A stretch of DNA of 7,464 nt from an uncultured Lachnospiraceae bacterium. GTDB taxonomy: Bacteria; Bacillota; Clostridia; Lachnospirales; Lachnospiraceae. The notes under the pieces are model-generated. The model searched no databases. It was not told the DNA's origin and saw only the letters and a program-made list of their open reading frames with translations. Positions 1-6,572 of the stretch are shown here, one piece after another. Where the stretch lies: NCBI GenBank assembly GCA_947631755.1, contig CANRMO010000118.1, forward strand, positions 1 through 7,464, in the 5' to 3' direction. The position numbers and the translations under genes were made by a program. Numbering within the stretch: position 1 is the first letter of the stretch; each line of letters opens with the position of its first letter.

Positions 1-1
1 G

Positions 2-436
2 CCGCTGTCTAAGCGCTGCCGGTTTGATTTATATTCTTCTGCCCAGGAGCAGCTCTTAACCCGGGCGAACTATAAGGGGGCTGTGGACAGCTACCATGAG
101 ATGCCGCGGGTCTTCAAGGCCAGTAAGGTCAACCTGAACATCTCCTTTAAGCAGATCACGGCGGGGATCCCTCTGCGGGTTCTGGATATCCTGGGGGCGG
201 GCGGGTTCCTGCTCACAAACTACCAGGAGGAGATTGCAGAGAATTTCCGGCCGGGGGTGGACTGCGTGGTCTACGAGAGTGTGGAAGACGCCGTGGCAAA
301 AGCGCAGTATTACCTGGAGCACGAAGAGGAGAGGGCAGCGATCGCAGAAAACGGGCATGAGGCAGTAAAGAAATTCTCTTACCGGGGGCAGCTGGAGAAG
401 ATTCTGAGGCAGGTCTTCCCGGATGGGAGATTTTAA
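2..436 (+). CDS. CgeB-type glycosyltransferase, C-terminal part (5' truncated by window edge)
   Basis: Only the last 144 residues are in the window; the frame is open from base 2, and the GTG at 83 is internal, not a start. The visible part matches the C-terminal Glyco_trans_1_2 domain (PF13524) of CgeB/DUF3880-type glycosyltransferases. It has MPRVFKASKVNLNIS at window residues 34-48, then a G-x-P-x-R-V-x-D motif, AGGF with a following hydrophobic strand, a ValTyr-Glu-Ser-x-Glu-Asp-Ala stretch, and a final helix with EEERAAIAENGHEAV. In GT-B folds this half binds the nucleotide-sugar, and AGGF plus the downstream acidic residues belong to the donor site. The protein is probably cytoplasmic and transfers a sugar to flagellin or a surface glycan; neither donor nor acceptor can be read from sequence. 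It lies 23 bases ahead of the next gene, with which it shares about 34% identity over 85 ungapped residues by hand count. The family call is firm; the role is inferred from neighbours. Confidence 0.85.
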   Translation, partial: PLSKRCRFDLYSSAQEQLLTRANYKGAVDSYHEMPRVFKASKVNLNISFKQITAGIPLRVLDILGAGGFLLTNYQEEIAENFRPGVDCVVYESVEDAVAKAQYYLEHEEERAAIAENGHEAVKKFSYRGQLEKILRQVFPDGRF

Positions 437-449
437 AAAATGGCGGGAT

Positions 450-453
450 GGAG
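450..453 (+). promoter_or_regulatory. Ribosome binding site deciding start at 460
   Basis: GGAG lies 6 bases before ATG 460 and overlaps the upstream in-frame ATG 448. This favours 460 as the true start. Confidence 0.55.
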
Positions 454-459
454 AATGGA

Positions 460-1611
460 ATGAAAGCATTGATGTGTGTTCTTGGGAAAAACAGGGAGAG
501 GGAGATTGCCCGCGGCTTCTGCCGGGCAGGACTGCAGATGGATGAGACAGGGCTTTCCGGCCTGGACATGCAGTTAGGGAGGGATGGCTACCTCTTTGTG
601 TTTACCGTGGGTTTTGTCCCGGAGGTCTCCGCGGTCTGCCAGAAGAAACAGATCCCTTACCTTTTCTGGCTTGTGGACCGGGAAGAGGGGAATGTATTTC
701 TGCATTCCGGAAAGAAGAGCCCCTATGATTATGCGTTCTGTTTTGAGAGGGCGCTGCAGGAAGAGCTCCTGCGCTTTTCTATGGGACATGTGTATTACCT
801 CCCCCTGGCGGCGGATGAGCTGCGCTGGAGGGATCTGTGTGCGGGGGACCCGGCAGGGGACGGGGCAGCAGTATCTTATTTCTGGGAGGAACCAAAAAAG
901 GACTATGAGGGGGTAAAGGCAGATAAGATCCCCGGACTGAAAGACTACACAAAGGGTTATCTCGAAGCTCTTCTGGAGGCACAGGGGAAACTGGGCGGAT
1001 GTTCTGTTCTGGGGGACGGGTTAAACGCACAGATCCTCGCGGACATGAAAAAAGGGTTTCCCCAGGCGGGATGGGCAGAGGACGGCGGGGAGAGCGCCCG
1101 TTCCTGCGGGGCCCATATCCTGGCGGATATGGTGACATACCGTGAGCGGGTGTGTCTGTTAAGAAAGGCGGCGGAGACAGCGCCGCTGGATTTCTATGGC
1201 GGCTGGATGCCGGAAGAGCTCTCTGCGGCAGAGGGATGCCGGTATCGGAAATATGGCGGCACAGAGGAAGAGAGGGCGGCCGTTTACCGGAACAGCAGGA
1301 TCAATCTGTGCCTGCCGCATCGGGATTTTCAGACAGGGGTTCCGGACCAGGTCTATGAGGCGGTGGCTGCGGGCGGCTTTGTGCTTGTGGAGGAGCGGGC
1401 GGAGCTGCCGGAATTATTCCATGCGGGGGAACATCTGGATGTGTTCTCGGGCGCAGAGGAGCTGGCGGATAAGATCCGTTTTTATCTCGCAGATGAAGAG
1501 GAGAGGCGGCGGATAGCAGCAAATGGGAAACGGCTTGTGGGAGAGCTCCACAGCTATACAGTGCGCGCGGCGGCCATGTTCGGGATGGCCTTTGCCGATG
1601 TGCTTGAGTGA
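460..1611 (+). CDS. CgeB/DUF3880-type glycosyltransferase, diverged paralogue
   Basis: This 383-residue protein starts MKALMCVLGK. I chose ATG 460 because GGAG at 450-453 sits 6 bases ahead of it; ATG 448 would add four residues but has a poorer ribosome site. Residues about 45-120 match DUF3880 (PF12996): a hydrophobic strand FVFTVGFVPEVSAVC, then IPYLFWLVD, then YDYAFCFERALQEEL and VYYLPLAAD. Residues about 225-365 match Glyco_trans_1_2 (PF13524): YRERVCLLRKAA, DFYGG, YRNSRINLCLP, GVPDQVYEAVAAGGF and DEEERRRIAANGK. Together these make a two-domain GT-B enzyme, presumably cytoplasmic. The segment where family members often read Val-Tyr-Asp-Ser-Pro is changed here to Leu-Val-Asp-Arg-Glu-Glu, so donor preference or activity may differ. 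It is very GC-rich (bases 1081-1140 are 67% GC by count). Sugar and acceptor are unknown; a role in flagellin or surface glycosylation is inferred from fliB downstream. Confidence 0.82.
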   Translation: MKALMCVLGKNREREIARGFCRAGLQMDETGLSGLDMQLGRDGYLFVFTVGFVPEVSAVCQKKQIPYLFWLVDREEGNVFLHSGKKSPYDYAFCFERALQEELLRFSMGHVYYLPLAADELRWRDLCAGDPAGDGAAVSYFWEEPKKDYEGVKADKIPGLKDYTKGYLEALLEAQGKLGGCSVLGDGLNAQILADMKKGFPQAGWAEDGGESARSCGAHILADMVTYRERVCLLRKAAETAPLDFYGGWMPEELSAAEGCRYRKYGGTEEERAAVYRNSRINLCLPHRDFQTGVPDQVYEAVAAGGFVLVEERAELPELFHAGEHLDVFSGAEELADKIRFYLADEEERRRIAANGKRLVGELHSYTVRAAAMFGMAFADVLE

Positions 1612-1612
1612 G

Positions 1613-1622
1613 AGGAAAGGGG
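1613..1622 (+). promoter_or_regulatory. Ribosome binding site for the 1631 gene
   Basis: AGGAAAGGGG lies 8 bases before ATG 1631. It rules out the longer in-frame extension (from 1523), which would overlap the preceding gene by about 90 bases and has no conserved-looking sequence. Confidence 0.6.
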
Positions 1623-1630
1623 ACAGAAAG

Positions 1631-2086
1631 ATGGAGGAACAGGTGCGGCAGATCCGGGCGCTTCTGGCAGAAGGTGAGCTTTTGGAGATCGAGGATGTGC
1701 TGTCGGGGGTGAAAGAGTGGAATAAGGAGCTGCTGGTGATGAGCATTATGGACCAGGTGTTCCGCCGGGAGGCAGAGAACGATATATCGCCCACCGTGTT
1801 TGATTATTCCCTGGACCTGGATGAACTGGTGCGCCATTTTATCCGGCTGAAACTGTATGTGAGGCGTCTGGAGTTCGGCCTGCCGGATGAGCTGCAGGAT
1901 GAGCTGTATGGGTACTGCCAGAAGACGGGGGTGTCGGATTATCTGCTGCTCTACATCCTGCAGCAGAACGTGTTCTTCCAGAAAAAGGTGTGCCGGGAGC
2001 TCTCAGGCCTCTTTATAAGAGCGGAGGGAAAAGACTCCCCTCGGGGGAAGCTGTACCGTAATCTGGCAGAAGAGATGGCGGAGTGA
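1631..2086 (+). CDS. Small helical protein of unknown function
   Basis: I do not recognise this 151-residue protein (MEEQVRQIRALLAEGEL...). It has no signal peptide, no membrane segment and no cysteine-pair motif, and looks wholly alpha-helical. An acidic N-terminal helix pair (residues about 1-35) resembles a single degenerate TPR-like hairpin. A central segment follows with a Leu-Asp-Glu-Leu-Val-Arg-His-Phe core and RLKLYVRRLEFGLP (about residues 65-85), then a hydrophobic stretch DYLLLYILQQNVFFQKKVC (about 107-125) and a charged tail. ATG 1631 is supported by a purine-rich ribosome site. The gene is 19 bases after the DUF3880 glycosyltransferase and 13 bases before the three-domain protein, so it is almost certainly cotranscribed and probably serves the same pathway. 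A chaperone, scaffold or partner of the glycosyltransferases would fit, but that is speculation. The reading frame is intact and shows strong coding character. Confidence 0.75.
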   Translation: MEEQVRQIRALLAEGELLEIEDVLSGVKEWNKELLVMSIMDQVFRREAENDISPTVFDYSLDLDELVRHFIRLKLYVRRLEFGLPDELQDELYGYCQKTGVSDYLLLYILQQNVFFQKKVCRELSGLFIRAEGKDSPRGKLYRNLAEEMAE

Positions 2087-2087
2087 A

Positions 2088-2092
2088 AGGAG
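2088..2092 (+). promoter_or_regulatory. Ribosome binding site, shared with the 6573 gene
   Basis: AGGAG sits 7 bases before ATG 2100. The surrounding TGAAAGGAG...TTTATGGAT block (stop codon of the previous gene, ribosome site and start codon) recurs almost unchanged at 6557-6577 before the stand-alone paralogue. This suggests the translation start region was duplicated with the gene. Confidence 0.65.
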
Positions 2093-2099
2093 AGGCTTT

Positions 2100-4367
2100 A
2101 TGGATCCGAAAAAAATCTGTTTTATTCTGTGCTCTAATGATGAGTTTCTTGCGGAAGAGTGCGAGCATTATATCTGGCAGCTGCATGTGCCGGAGGGGTA
2201 TCATGTGGATGTGCTGGTTGTACAGGGTGCGCAGAGCATGTGCGGCGGCTACAACGAGGCGATGGCGGCTTCTGACGCAAAATATAAAGTCTATCTCCAC
2301 CAGGATGTACTGATTATACATAAGGATTTTATCTGTGAGATGCTCCGTCTGTTCCGGGAGGATCCGGCTGTGGGGATGATCGGGATGGTGGGGAATACGA
2401 GTCTGGCAGAGGACGGGGGTGCCTGGTCGGACGGGATGCACCGCAGGATCGGCGAAGTGTATATTGACGTGTTATATACGAAAAGCAAAAGCGTGTTTGC
2501 AAAAATACGCGGCAGGTATGAGGAGGCGCTTGTCCTTGACGGCCTTCTGATGGCGACCCAGTACGATATTCCGTGGCGGGAGGATTTGTTTCAGGGCTGG
2601 GATTTCTATGACTGCTCCCAGAGCATAGAATTCTGGAGGGCAGGCTACAAAGTAGTCGTCCCCCACATGGACGAGCCATGGTGTCTCCATGACAACGACA
2701 TACTAAATATGAAGCAGTATGACAGATGGCGCCGTGTGTTTGTGGAAGAATATGGGGATTTTCTAAATGAGTGGAATGAGAAACATATCCGGCAGGAAAG
2801 AGGAGACAGGAGTCCCCAGAATCCCGACAATTATGGATTATATTTTATGCTGGGTGATTATTATTCGGAGTCCAATGTGGATCAGGCTTATCTGTGTTAT
2901 GAACATGCACTGTTCTACTGTGACAGCGGGAAGGACAGAGAGCTGATCCGCCAGAGAATGGAGAAGATGAGGGGGTGCCCCAGGTTCCATGTGGCCCCGG
3001 TCTCGGTTGTCATTGCATCCCGTGACAGAAAAGATTATCTGCAGCAGTGTCTGGACAGTGTGAGACAGACTAGTGGCGAAAACGGATGCGAGATTGTTGT
3101 TGTGGACTGTGGCGCCGGCGGGGAGACACCGGACTGGCTTAGGGGCGGGGACGGTATTCGCCTGATCCGCGGGACGGCGGAAATGGGATACACTGCAGCC
3201 AGAAATCTGGGGATCAGGGAAGCGGCACCGCAGCATGATATCCTGTTATTGGACAGCGACACCGTTCTTTTGCCACACTCGCTGTTTTGGCTCCGCATGG
3301 GACTGTATGAGAGAGAGACGGTGGGGGCTGCGGGCCCGCTGACAAACCAGGATCTCAATGGTCAGAAAGCACCGGGGGAATATCGCTCGCCGGAAGAGTA
3401 TGTGCGGCTCTCTGAACAGTTCACCGGTCCGGAGAAATTTCCGTATGAAAATAAGATATGGCTCTCAAACTTTGCTCTTCTTATAAAGAGGGAGGCGCTC
3501 GAGCGCGTGGGATTATTTGAAACGGGATATGAAGGCGGGATGGCTGCGGATACAGACTATGGGATGAGGCTCACAGAAGCTGGTTTTGAACTGCTCCTGT
3601 GTTATAACAGTTCTGTTATCTATTACGGGGCAGGTGATTTCTTTCAGGGAAATGAGCAGTATACATTATATATGGAAGAGAACCGTAAAAAACTGTGTGA
3701 TAAGTGGGGATTTAATCCATTTTATTATTTCAACCCGAGAGAAATCCTGATTGCGCAATTTGACCAGAGTACGGGAACCCCTGTCCGTGTTCTGGAAGTC
3801 GGCTGTGGCATGGGAGCTAATCTGGCCCGCATCCGGCGTCATTTTCCGGAAGCCGATGTGTATGGGATCGAACTGGTGGAGCGTGTCGCTGCCTTTGGGA
3901 CATATCTGGCAGATATCACCTGTGGCGATATTGAGACGATGCAGATCCCCTATAAGCACTATTCTTTTGATTATATTATATTTGGTGATGTGCTGGAGCA
4001 TCTGAGGGATCCGGAAAAAGTTCTGGTGAAAATGAAAGAGTATCTAAAACCGGATGGGAAAGTGATTGCAAGTATTCCCAATCTTATGAATATATCTGTG
4101 ATTGCGCCGCTTTTGAGAGGATATTTTACCTATCGCAGTGAGGGGCTGCTGGACAGAACGCATATTCATTTTTTTACCCAGCATGAGATTGTGGAAATGT
4201 TTAAAAGGTGCGGCTATGAGCTGGTGACGATGGGCGGGGCCCGTGAGAGGGAACCCATGGCTCCCGAGGATGAGAAAATTGCGGAGGCTCTGTACAGCCT
4301 GCCGGGCATAGCGGAGAGGGAGCAGTTTGAGATCTATCAGTATGTTGTGACGGCCAGGCCGTTATAA
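2100..4367 (+). CDS. Three-domain glycosyltransferase-methyltransferase fusion
   Basis: This 755-residue protein has three recognisable parts. Residues 1-228 resemble the PF13712-type glycosyltransferase-like family, with YLHQDV at 65-70 (the HQD standing where other GT-A enzymes have DxD), VLDG at 145-148, MATQYDIPWR at 151-160 and GWDFYD. Residues about 244-292 form a TPR-like hairpin (YFMLGDYYSESNVDQAYLCY). Residues about 299-535 are a GT2 domain (PF00535): VSVVIASRDR at the start, the metal-binding DSD at 385-387, and a later acidic AADTDYG at 482-488. Residues about 560-715 are a class I SAM methyltransferase: motif I VLEVGCGMG at 564-572, acidic E591 after a strand, and DVLEH at 630-634, as in Methyltransf_11/23. 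All key motifs are intact, so all three domains may be active. I infer a cytoplasmic enzyme that adds one or two sugars and methylates one, on flagellin or a surface glycan. It is preceded by AGGAG and followed after 12 bases by a LicD gene. Acceptor and sugars are unknown. Confidence 0.85.
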   Translation: MDPKKICFILCSNDEFLAEECEHYIWQLHVPEGYHVDVLVVQGAQSMCGGYNEAMAASDAKYKVYLHQDVLIIHKDFICEMLRLFREDPAVGMIGMVGNTSLAEDGGAWSDGMHRRIGEVYIDVLYTKSKSVFAKIRGRYEEALVLDGLLMATQYDIPWREDLFQGWDFYDCSQSIEFWRAGYKVVVPHMDEPWCLHDNDILNMKQYDRWRRVFVEEYGDFLNEWNEKHIRQERGDRSPQNPDNYGLYFMLGDYYSESNVDQAYLCYEHALFYCDSGKDRELIRQRMEKMRGCPRFHVAPVSVVIASRDRKDYLQQCLDSVRQTSGENGCEIVVVDCGAGGETPDWLRGGDGIRLIRGTAEMGYTAARNLGIREAAPQHDILLLDSDTVLLPHSLFWLRMGLYERETVGAAGPLTNQDLNGQKAPGEYRSPEEYVRLSEQFTGPEKFPYENKIWLSNFALLIKREALERVGLFETGYEGGMAADTDYGMRLTEAGFELLLCYNSSVIYYGAGDFFQGNEQYTLYMEENRKKLCDKWGFNPFYYFNPREILIAQFDQSTGTPVRVLEVGCGMGANLARIRRHFPEADVYGIELVERVAAFGTYLADITCGDIETMQIPYKHYSFDYIIFGDVLEHLRDPEKVLVKMKEYLKPDGKVIASIPNLMNISVIAPLLRGYFTYRSEGLLDRTHIHFFTQHEIVEMFKRCGYELVTMGGAREREPMAPEDEKIAEALYSLPGIAEREQFEIYQYVVTARPL
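2545..2576 (+). repeat. Near-identical 32-base core, copy 1
   Basis: This stretch encodes the LMATQYDIPW region of the three-domain protein. It matches 6934-6965 at 31 of 32 bases, third codon positions included, although the two genes are otherwise clearly diverged. It is part of the paralogous coding duplication, not a separate repeat family. Confidence 0.7.
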
Positions 4368-4373
4368 GAGGAG
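4368..4373 (+). promoter_or_regulatory. Ribosome binding site for the LicD gene
   Basis: GAGGAG begins at the base right after the stop codon of the preceding gene and ends 6 bases before ATG 4380. This indicates tight translational coupling. Confidence 0.55.
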
Positions 4374-4379
4374 CAGGTT

Positions 4380-5363
4380 ATGTATTTTGATGAGAAGTAT
4401 TTCATGAGGGAGACACGGTGTGGATTTGATGTCCCGGCAATCATGAAACGTGCCTGGGCGGCAGAATTAGAGGTATTGAAAGTAATCATTGATATCTGCG
4501 ACCGGAATGATATCCAGTATTTTGCTGCTTACGGCACACTGTTAGGGGCGGTGCGCCATGGAGGTTTTATTCCATGGGACGATGACATTGATCTTCACGT
4601 CAAACGGGAGGACTATGAAAAACTGGCCAGGGTATTGCCGCAGCAGTTACCAGACGGCTTTTTTATGAGAGGAATGCATGCAGAAAAGCCATCGGGGATT
4701 GAAGTTGTGGATACGTTGTATCAGATCTATGTGTCGGCCGAGAGACCCTTTTGGGAAAGAAATGAGTATATGAGGTATTTTCATGGCTATCCCTTTGATT
4801 ATGTCGGGATTGATATTTTTCCGCTGGACTATATTCCCTATGACACAGAATTGTTTGATGTCCAGAAAACTTTAATTGATATTGCGCTGTTACTCTACTG
4901 GAACTGGGATACGCTGAAGGAGACGGGGGCTCTTGAGAGGCGGCTGGATGAATTTGCCGAGGTAAGCGGCGTGCCTGTGCCCCAGGAGAACAGGAGGTTT
5001 CACCTGGTAAAAATGATGGATGCCATTGCTTCGCTTTACCATGAATACGAGGGTGGCACCCTGATTGATTATGTCTTTATTCAGACATTTCACAGTCTGG
5101 ATATAAAAAAAGAGTGGTATGACGATGTCATATACATGCCTTTCGAAAATATGGAGATCGCTGTCCCGGCTGGGTATGATGGTGTGCTGAAAGCCTGCTA
5201 TGGGGACTATAAGCAATTTGTGAGGGGAAGCGCTTTACACGGCTATCCTTTTTATGAAGAGATGGAAGAAAAACTAGCAAAAGAGTTAGCTGAAGCCGGG
5301 TGTTCCCTCAGTGTGGAGGAATTCTGTGAGAGAGTATTGAGTGGAGAGATTGTCTGTGTTTAG
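4380..5363 (+). CDS. LicD-family phosphotransferase
   Basis: This 327-residue protein belongs to the LicD family (PF04991), nucleotidyltransferase-fold enzymes. Known members move phosphocholine or another phospho-substituent from a CDP-linked donor onto teichoic acid, LPS or other glycans. The diagnostic block is at residues 52-71: GTLLGAVRHGG, then FIPWDDDID with acidic residues D67, D68, D69 and D71 for metal and nucleotide binding. A second family block near the C-terminus reads FENMEIAVPAGYD (255-267), followed by YGDY (274-277). There is no membrane segment or signal peptide, so it acts in the cytoplasm. At 327 residues it is somewhat longer than the usual 260-290. It starts 12 bases after the three-domain glycosyltransferase, and FliB follows after 20 bases, so the target is probably the glycan built by this operon. 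No choline kinase (licA) or cytidylyltransferase (licC) is in the window, so the transferred group is undetermined. The family call is firm. Confidence 0.92.
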   Translation: MYFDEKYFMRETRCGFDVPAIMKRAWAAELEVLKVIIDICDRNDIQYFAAYGTLLGAVRHGGFIPWDDDIDLHVKREDYEKLARVLPQQLPDGFFMRGMHAEKPSGIEVVDTLYQIYVSAERPFWERNEYMRYFHGYPFDYVGIDIFPLDYIPYDTELFDVQKTLIDIALLLYWNWDTLKETGALERRLDEFAEVSGVPVPQENRRFHLVKMMDAIASLYHEYEGGTLIDYVFIQTFHSLDIKKEWYDDVIYMPFENMEIAVPAGYDGVLKACYGDYKQFVRGSALHGYPFYEEMEEKLAKELAEAGCSLSVEEFCERVLSGEIVCV

Positions 5364-5373
5364 CAATAATTGT

Positions 5374-5378
5374 GGAGG
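5374..5378 (+). promoter_or_regulatory. Ribosome binding site deciding start at 5384
   Basis: GGAGG lies 5 bases before ATG 5384. It overlaps the alternative GTG 5372 start, which would therefore lack its own site. Confidence 0.65.
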
Positions 5379-5383
5379 AAACT

Positions 5384-6559
5384 ATGATTATTCTGCCGGA
5401 TTATTTTGACCGGTTTATCTGTGCCGGAGGCGCGTGCCAGAACACGTGCTGTACGGGGTGGAGGATTACTGTAGATGAGGAGACTTATCAGTTTTACCAG
5501 GGTGTTCCCGGAGAATTCGGGGATTATCTGAGGGCGAATCTGGTGGAGAACGGCTTAGGGGCCGTGATACGCATGACGGAGGAAAAACGCTGCCCTTTTT
5601 TAGATGAGGAGGGACTGTGCCAGATCTACCGCAACTGCGGGGAGGAGCATATGGGTGATATCTGTACTGTATTTCCCCGCACCGGAGTGGATTTCGGCAA
5701 TATAAAACTGCTGGGGTTATCTCTGTCCTGTGAGCAGGTCCTGCGCCTCATCTGTGAGGAAGAAGAACCGCTTGTCCTCTGCTCGGAGTATGAGCCGGGA
5801 GAAGTCCCTGTGGCAAATGAGAAGCTGCCTGCGACAGTGTTTTTTATGATGTGGGCAGTCAGATATCTGCAGGATACGTCTGTTCCCTTTTCTGTCAGCA
5901 TCGGAGTGGTGTTGTATATGGGTGTTAATTCAAAAGCTTATCTGCCGGAGCCGGAAGCTGGACGGATGGCCGTTGTTCTGGAGAGAGTTCCGGATGTATC
6001 GGAACAGTTTGCAGAGATCAGGAACTCTTTTGATGGGGCTGAGATGTATCAGAAGGCGGAGAATCTGGTCTTTTATGTAATTGATACCGTATGCCAGGTT
6101 GTCAATATGTCAAACTTACATGATTCAGGGATCGTACTGTGGGATGATGCTGTATCGGATTGCACGGATGAAGAGCGCCGTCTCTATGTCCGGCGGTGTC
6201 TGGGGAGGAAGAAAGAAAACAGGACCCATATGGAATATATGCAGAGGCTGGCGGCAGCGTTTCTTTTGTCGCATGCACAGGCATTGAAGGACGGGGTGAG
6301 TGTTGAGCTGCTGTTTCTTGAGAGGTTTGTCAATTTTATGGTCCTGGCGGCGGTCCTCCCATTAGCGTGGCAGGAGAATGTGGTGCAGGATAAGGTCTAT
6401 TTTGAACGTCTTGCCCGGATCGGGAGAATGTTTGAACACTCGTCACTGATTCATGATTATGTGTATCCAGTGTTGAGGGATTACTTTCATCTGGAAGTGA
6501 TGGATTATGTGATTGCTTTTATGGTGCTGTTTAATCTGAGTGCGGGGATGGAAGAATGA
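5384..6559 (+). CDS. fliB: Flagellin lysine-N-methylase, FliB family
   Basis: This 391-residue protein starts MIILPDYFDRF. Known FliB (Salmonella) methylates surface lysines of flagellin before export, in the cytoplasm. The N-terminal 120 residues carry the FliB/YkgJ-like cysteine pattern: C13, C18, C22 and C23 with Gly-Trp right after (CQNTCCTGW at 18-26), then RCPFLDEEGLCQIY (C70, C79), the GEEHMGDICTVFPR block (C94) and LSLSC (C116). These cysteines are expected to bind a metal or iron-sulfur centre. The remaining 270 residues are helical and more variable, as usual for the family, and the length fits full-length FliB. ATG 5384 is chosen over GTG 5372 because GGAGG lies 5 bases ahead. This is the best clue that the operon acts on flagellin: the glycosyltransferases and LicD upstream would then decorate the same protein. 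The paralogue at 6573 follows after 13 bases. Family call strong; methylation of flagellin in this organism is inferred. Confidence 0.9.
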   Translation: MIILPDYFDRFICAGGACQNTCCTGWRITVDEETYQFYQGVPGEFGDYLRANLVENGLGAVIRMTEEKRCPFLDEEGLCQIYRNCGEEHMGDICTVFPRTGVDFGNIKLLGLSLSCEQVLRLICEEEEPLVLCSEYEPGEVPVANEKLPATVFFMMWAVRYLQDTSVPFSVSIGVVLYMGVNSKAYLPEPEAGRMAVVLERVPDVSEQFAEIRNSFDGAEMYQKAENLVFYVIDTVCQVVNMSNLHDSGIVLWDDAVSDCTDEERRLYVRRCLGRKKENRTHMEYMQRLAAAFLLSHAQALKDGVSVELLFLERFVNFMVLAAVLPLAWQENVVQDKVYFERLARIGRMFEHSSLIHDYVYPVLRDYFHLEVMDYVIAFMVLFNLSAGMEE

Positions 6560-6560
6560 A

Positions 6561-6565
6561 AGGAG
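6561..6565 (+). promoter_or_regulatory. Ribosome binding site deciding start at 6573
   Basis: AGGAG lies 7 bases before ATG 6573, the same spacing as at the 2100 gene. It excludes a longer in-frame start at 6540 that would overlap the end of fliB. Confidence 0.65.
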
Positions 6566-6572
6566 TAGTTTT

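Noticed and set aside
83..436. GTG at 83 as the start of a short separate gene.
   Set aside because: The frame is open back to base 2 and the glycosyltransferase domain continues upstream; there is no ribosome site before 83.
213..569. Long open frames on the minus strand opposite the left genes (also at 779-1138 and 1301-1837).
   Set aside because: They are rich in Pro, Arg and Ser with no domain resemblance, lack good ribosome sites and lie opposite well-supported GC-rich genes, so they are antisense shadows.
1523..1630. A longer N-terminus for the 151-residue protein, overlapping the glycosyltransferase gene.
   Set aside because: The extension is out-of-frame translation of the preceding gene, and the AGGAAAGGGG before ATG 1631 gives a clear start.
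4368..5383. A phase-variable simple repeat controlling licD, as in Haemophilus lic genes.
   Set aside because: No tetranucleotide or homopolymer tract long enough for slippage is present at or near the start of the gene.
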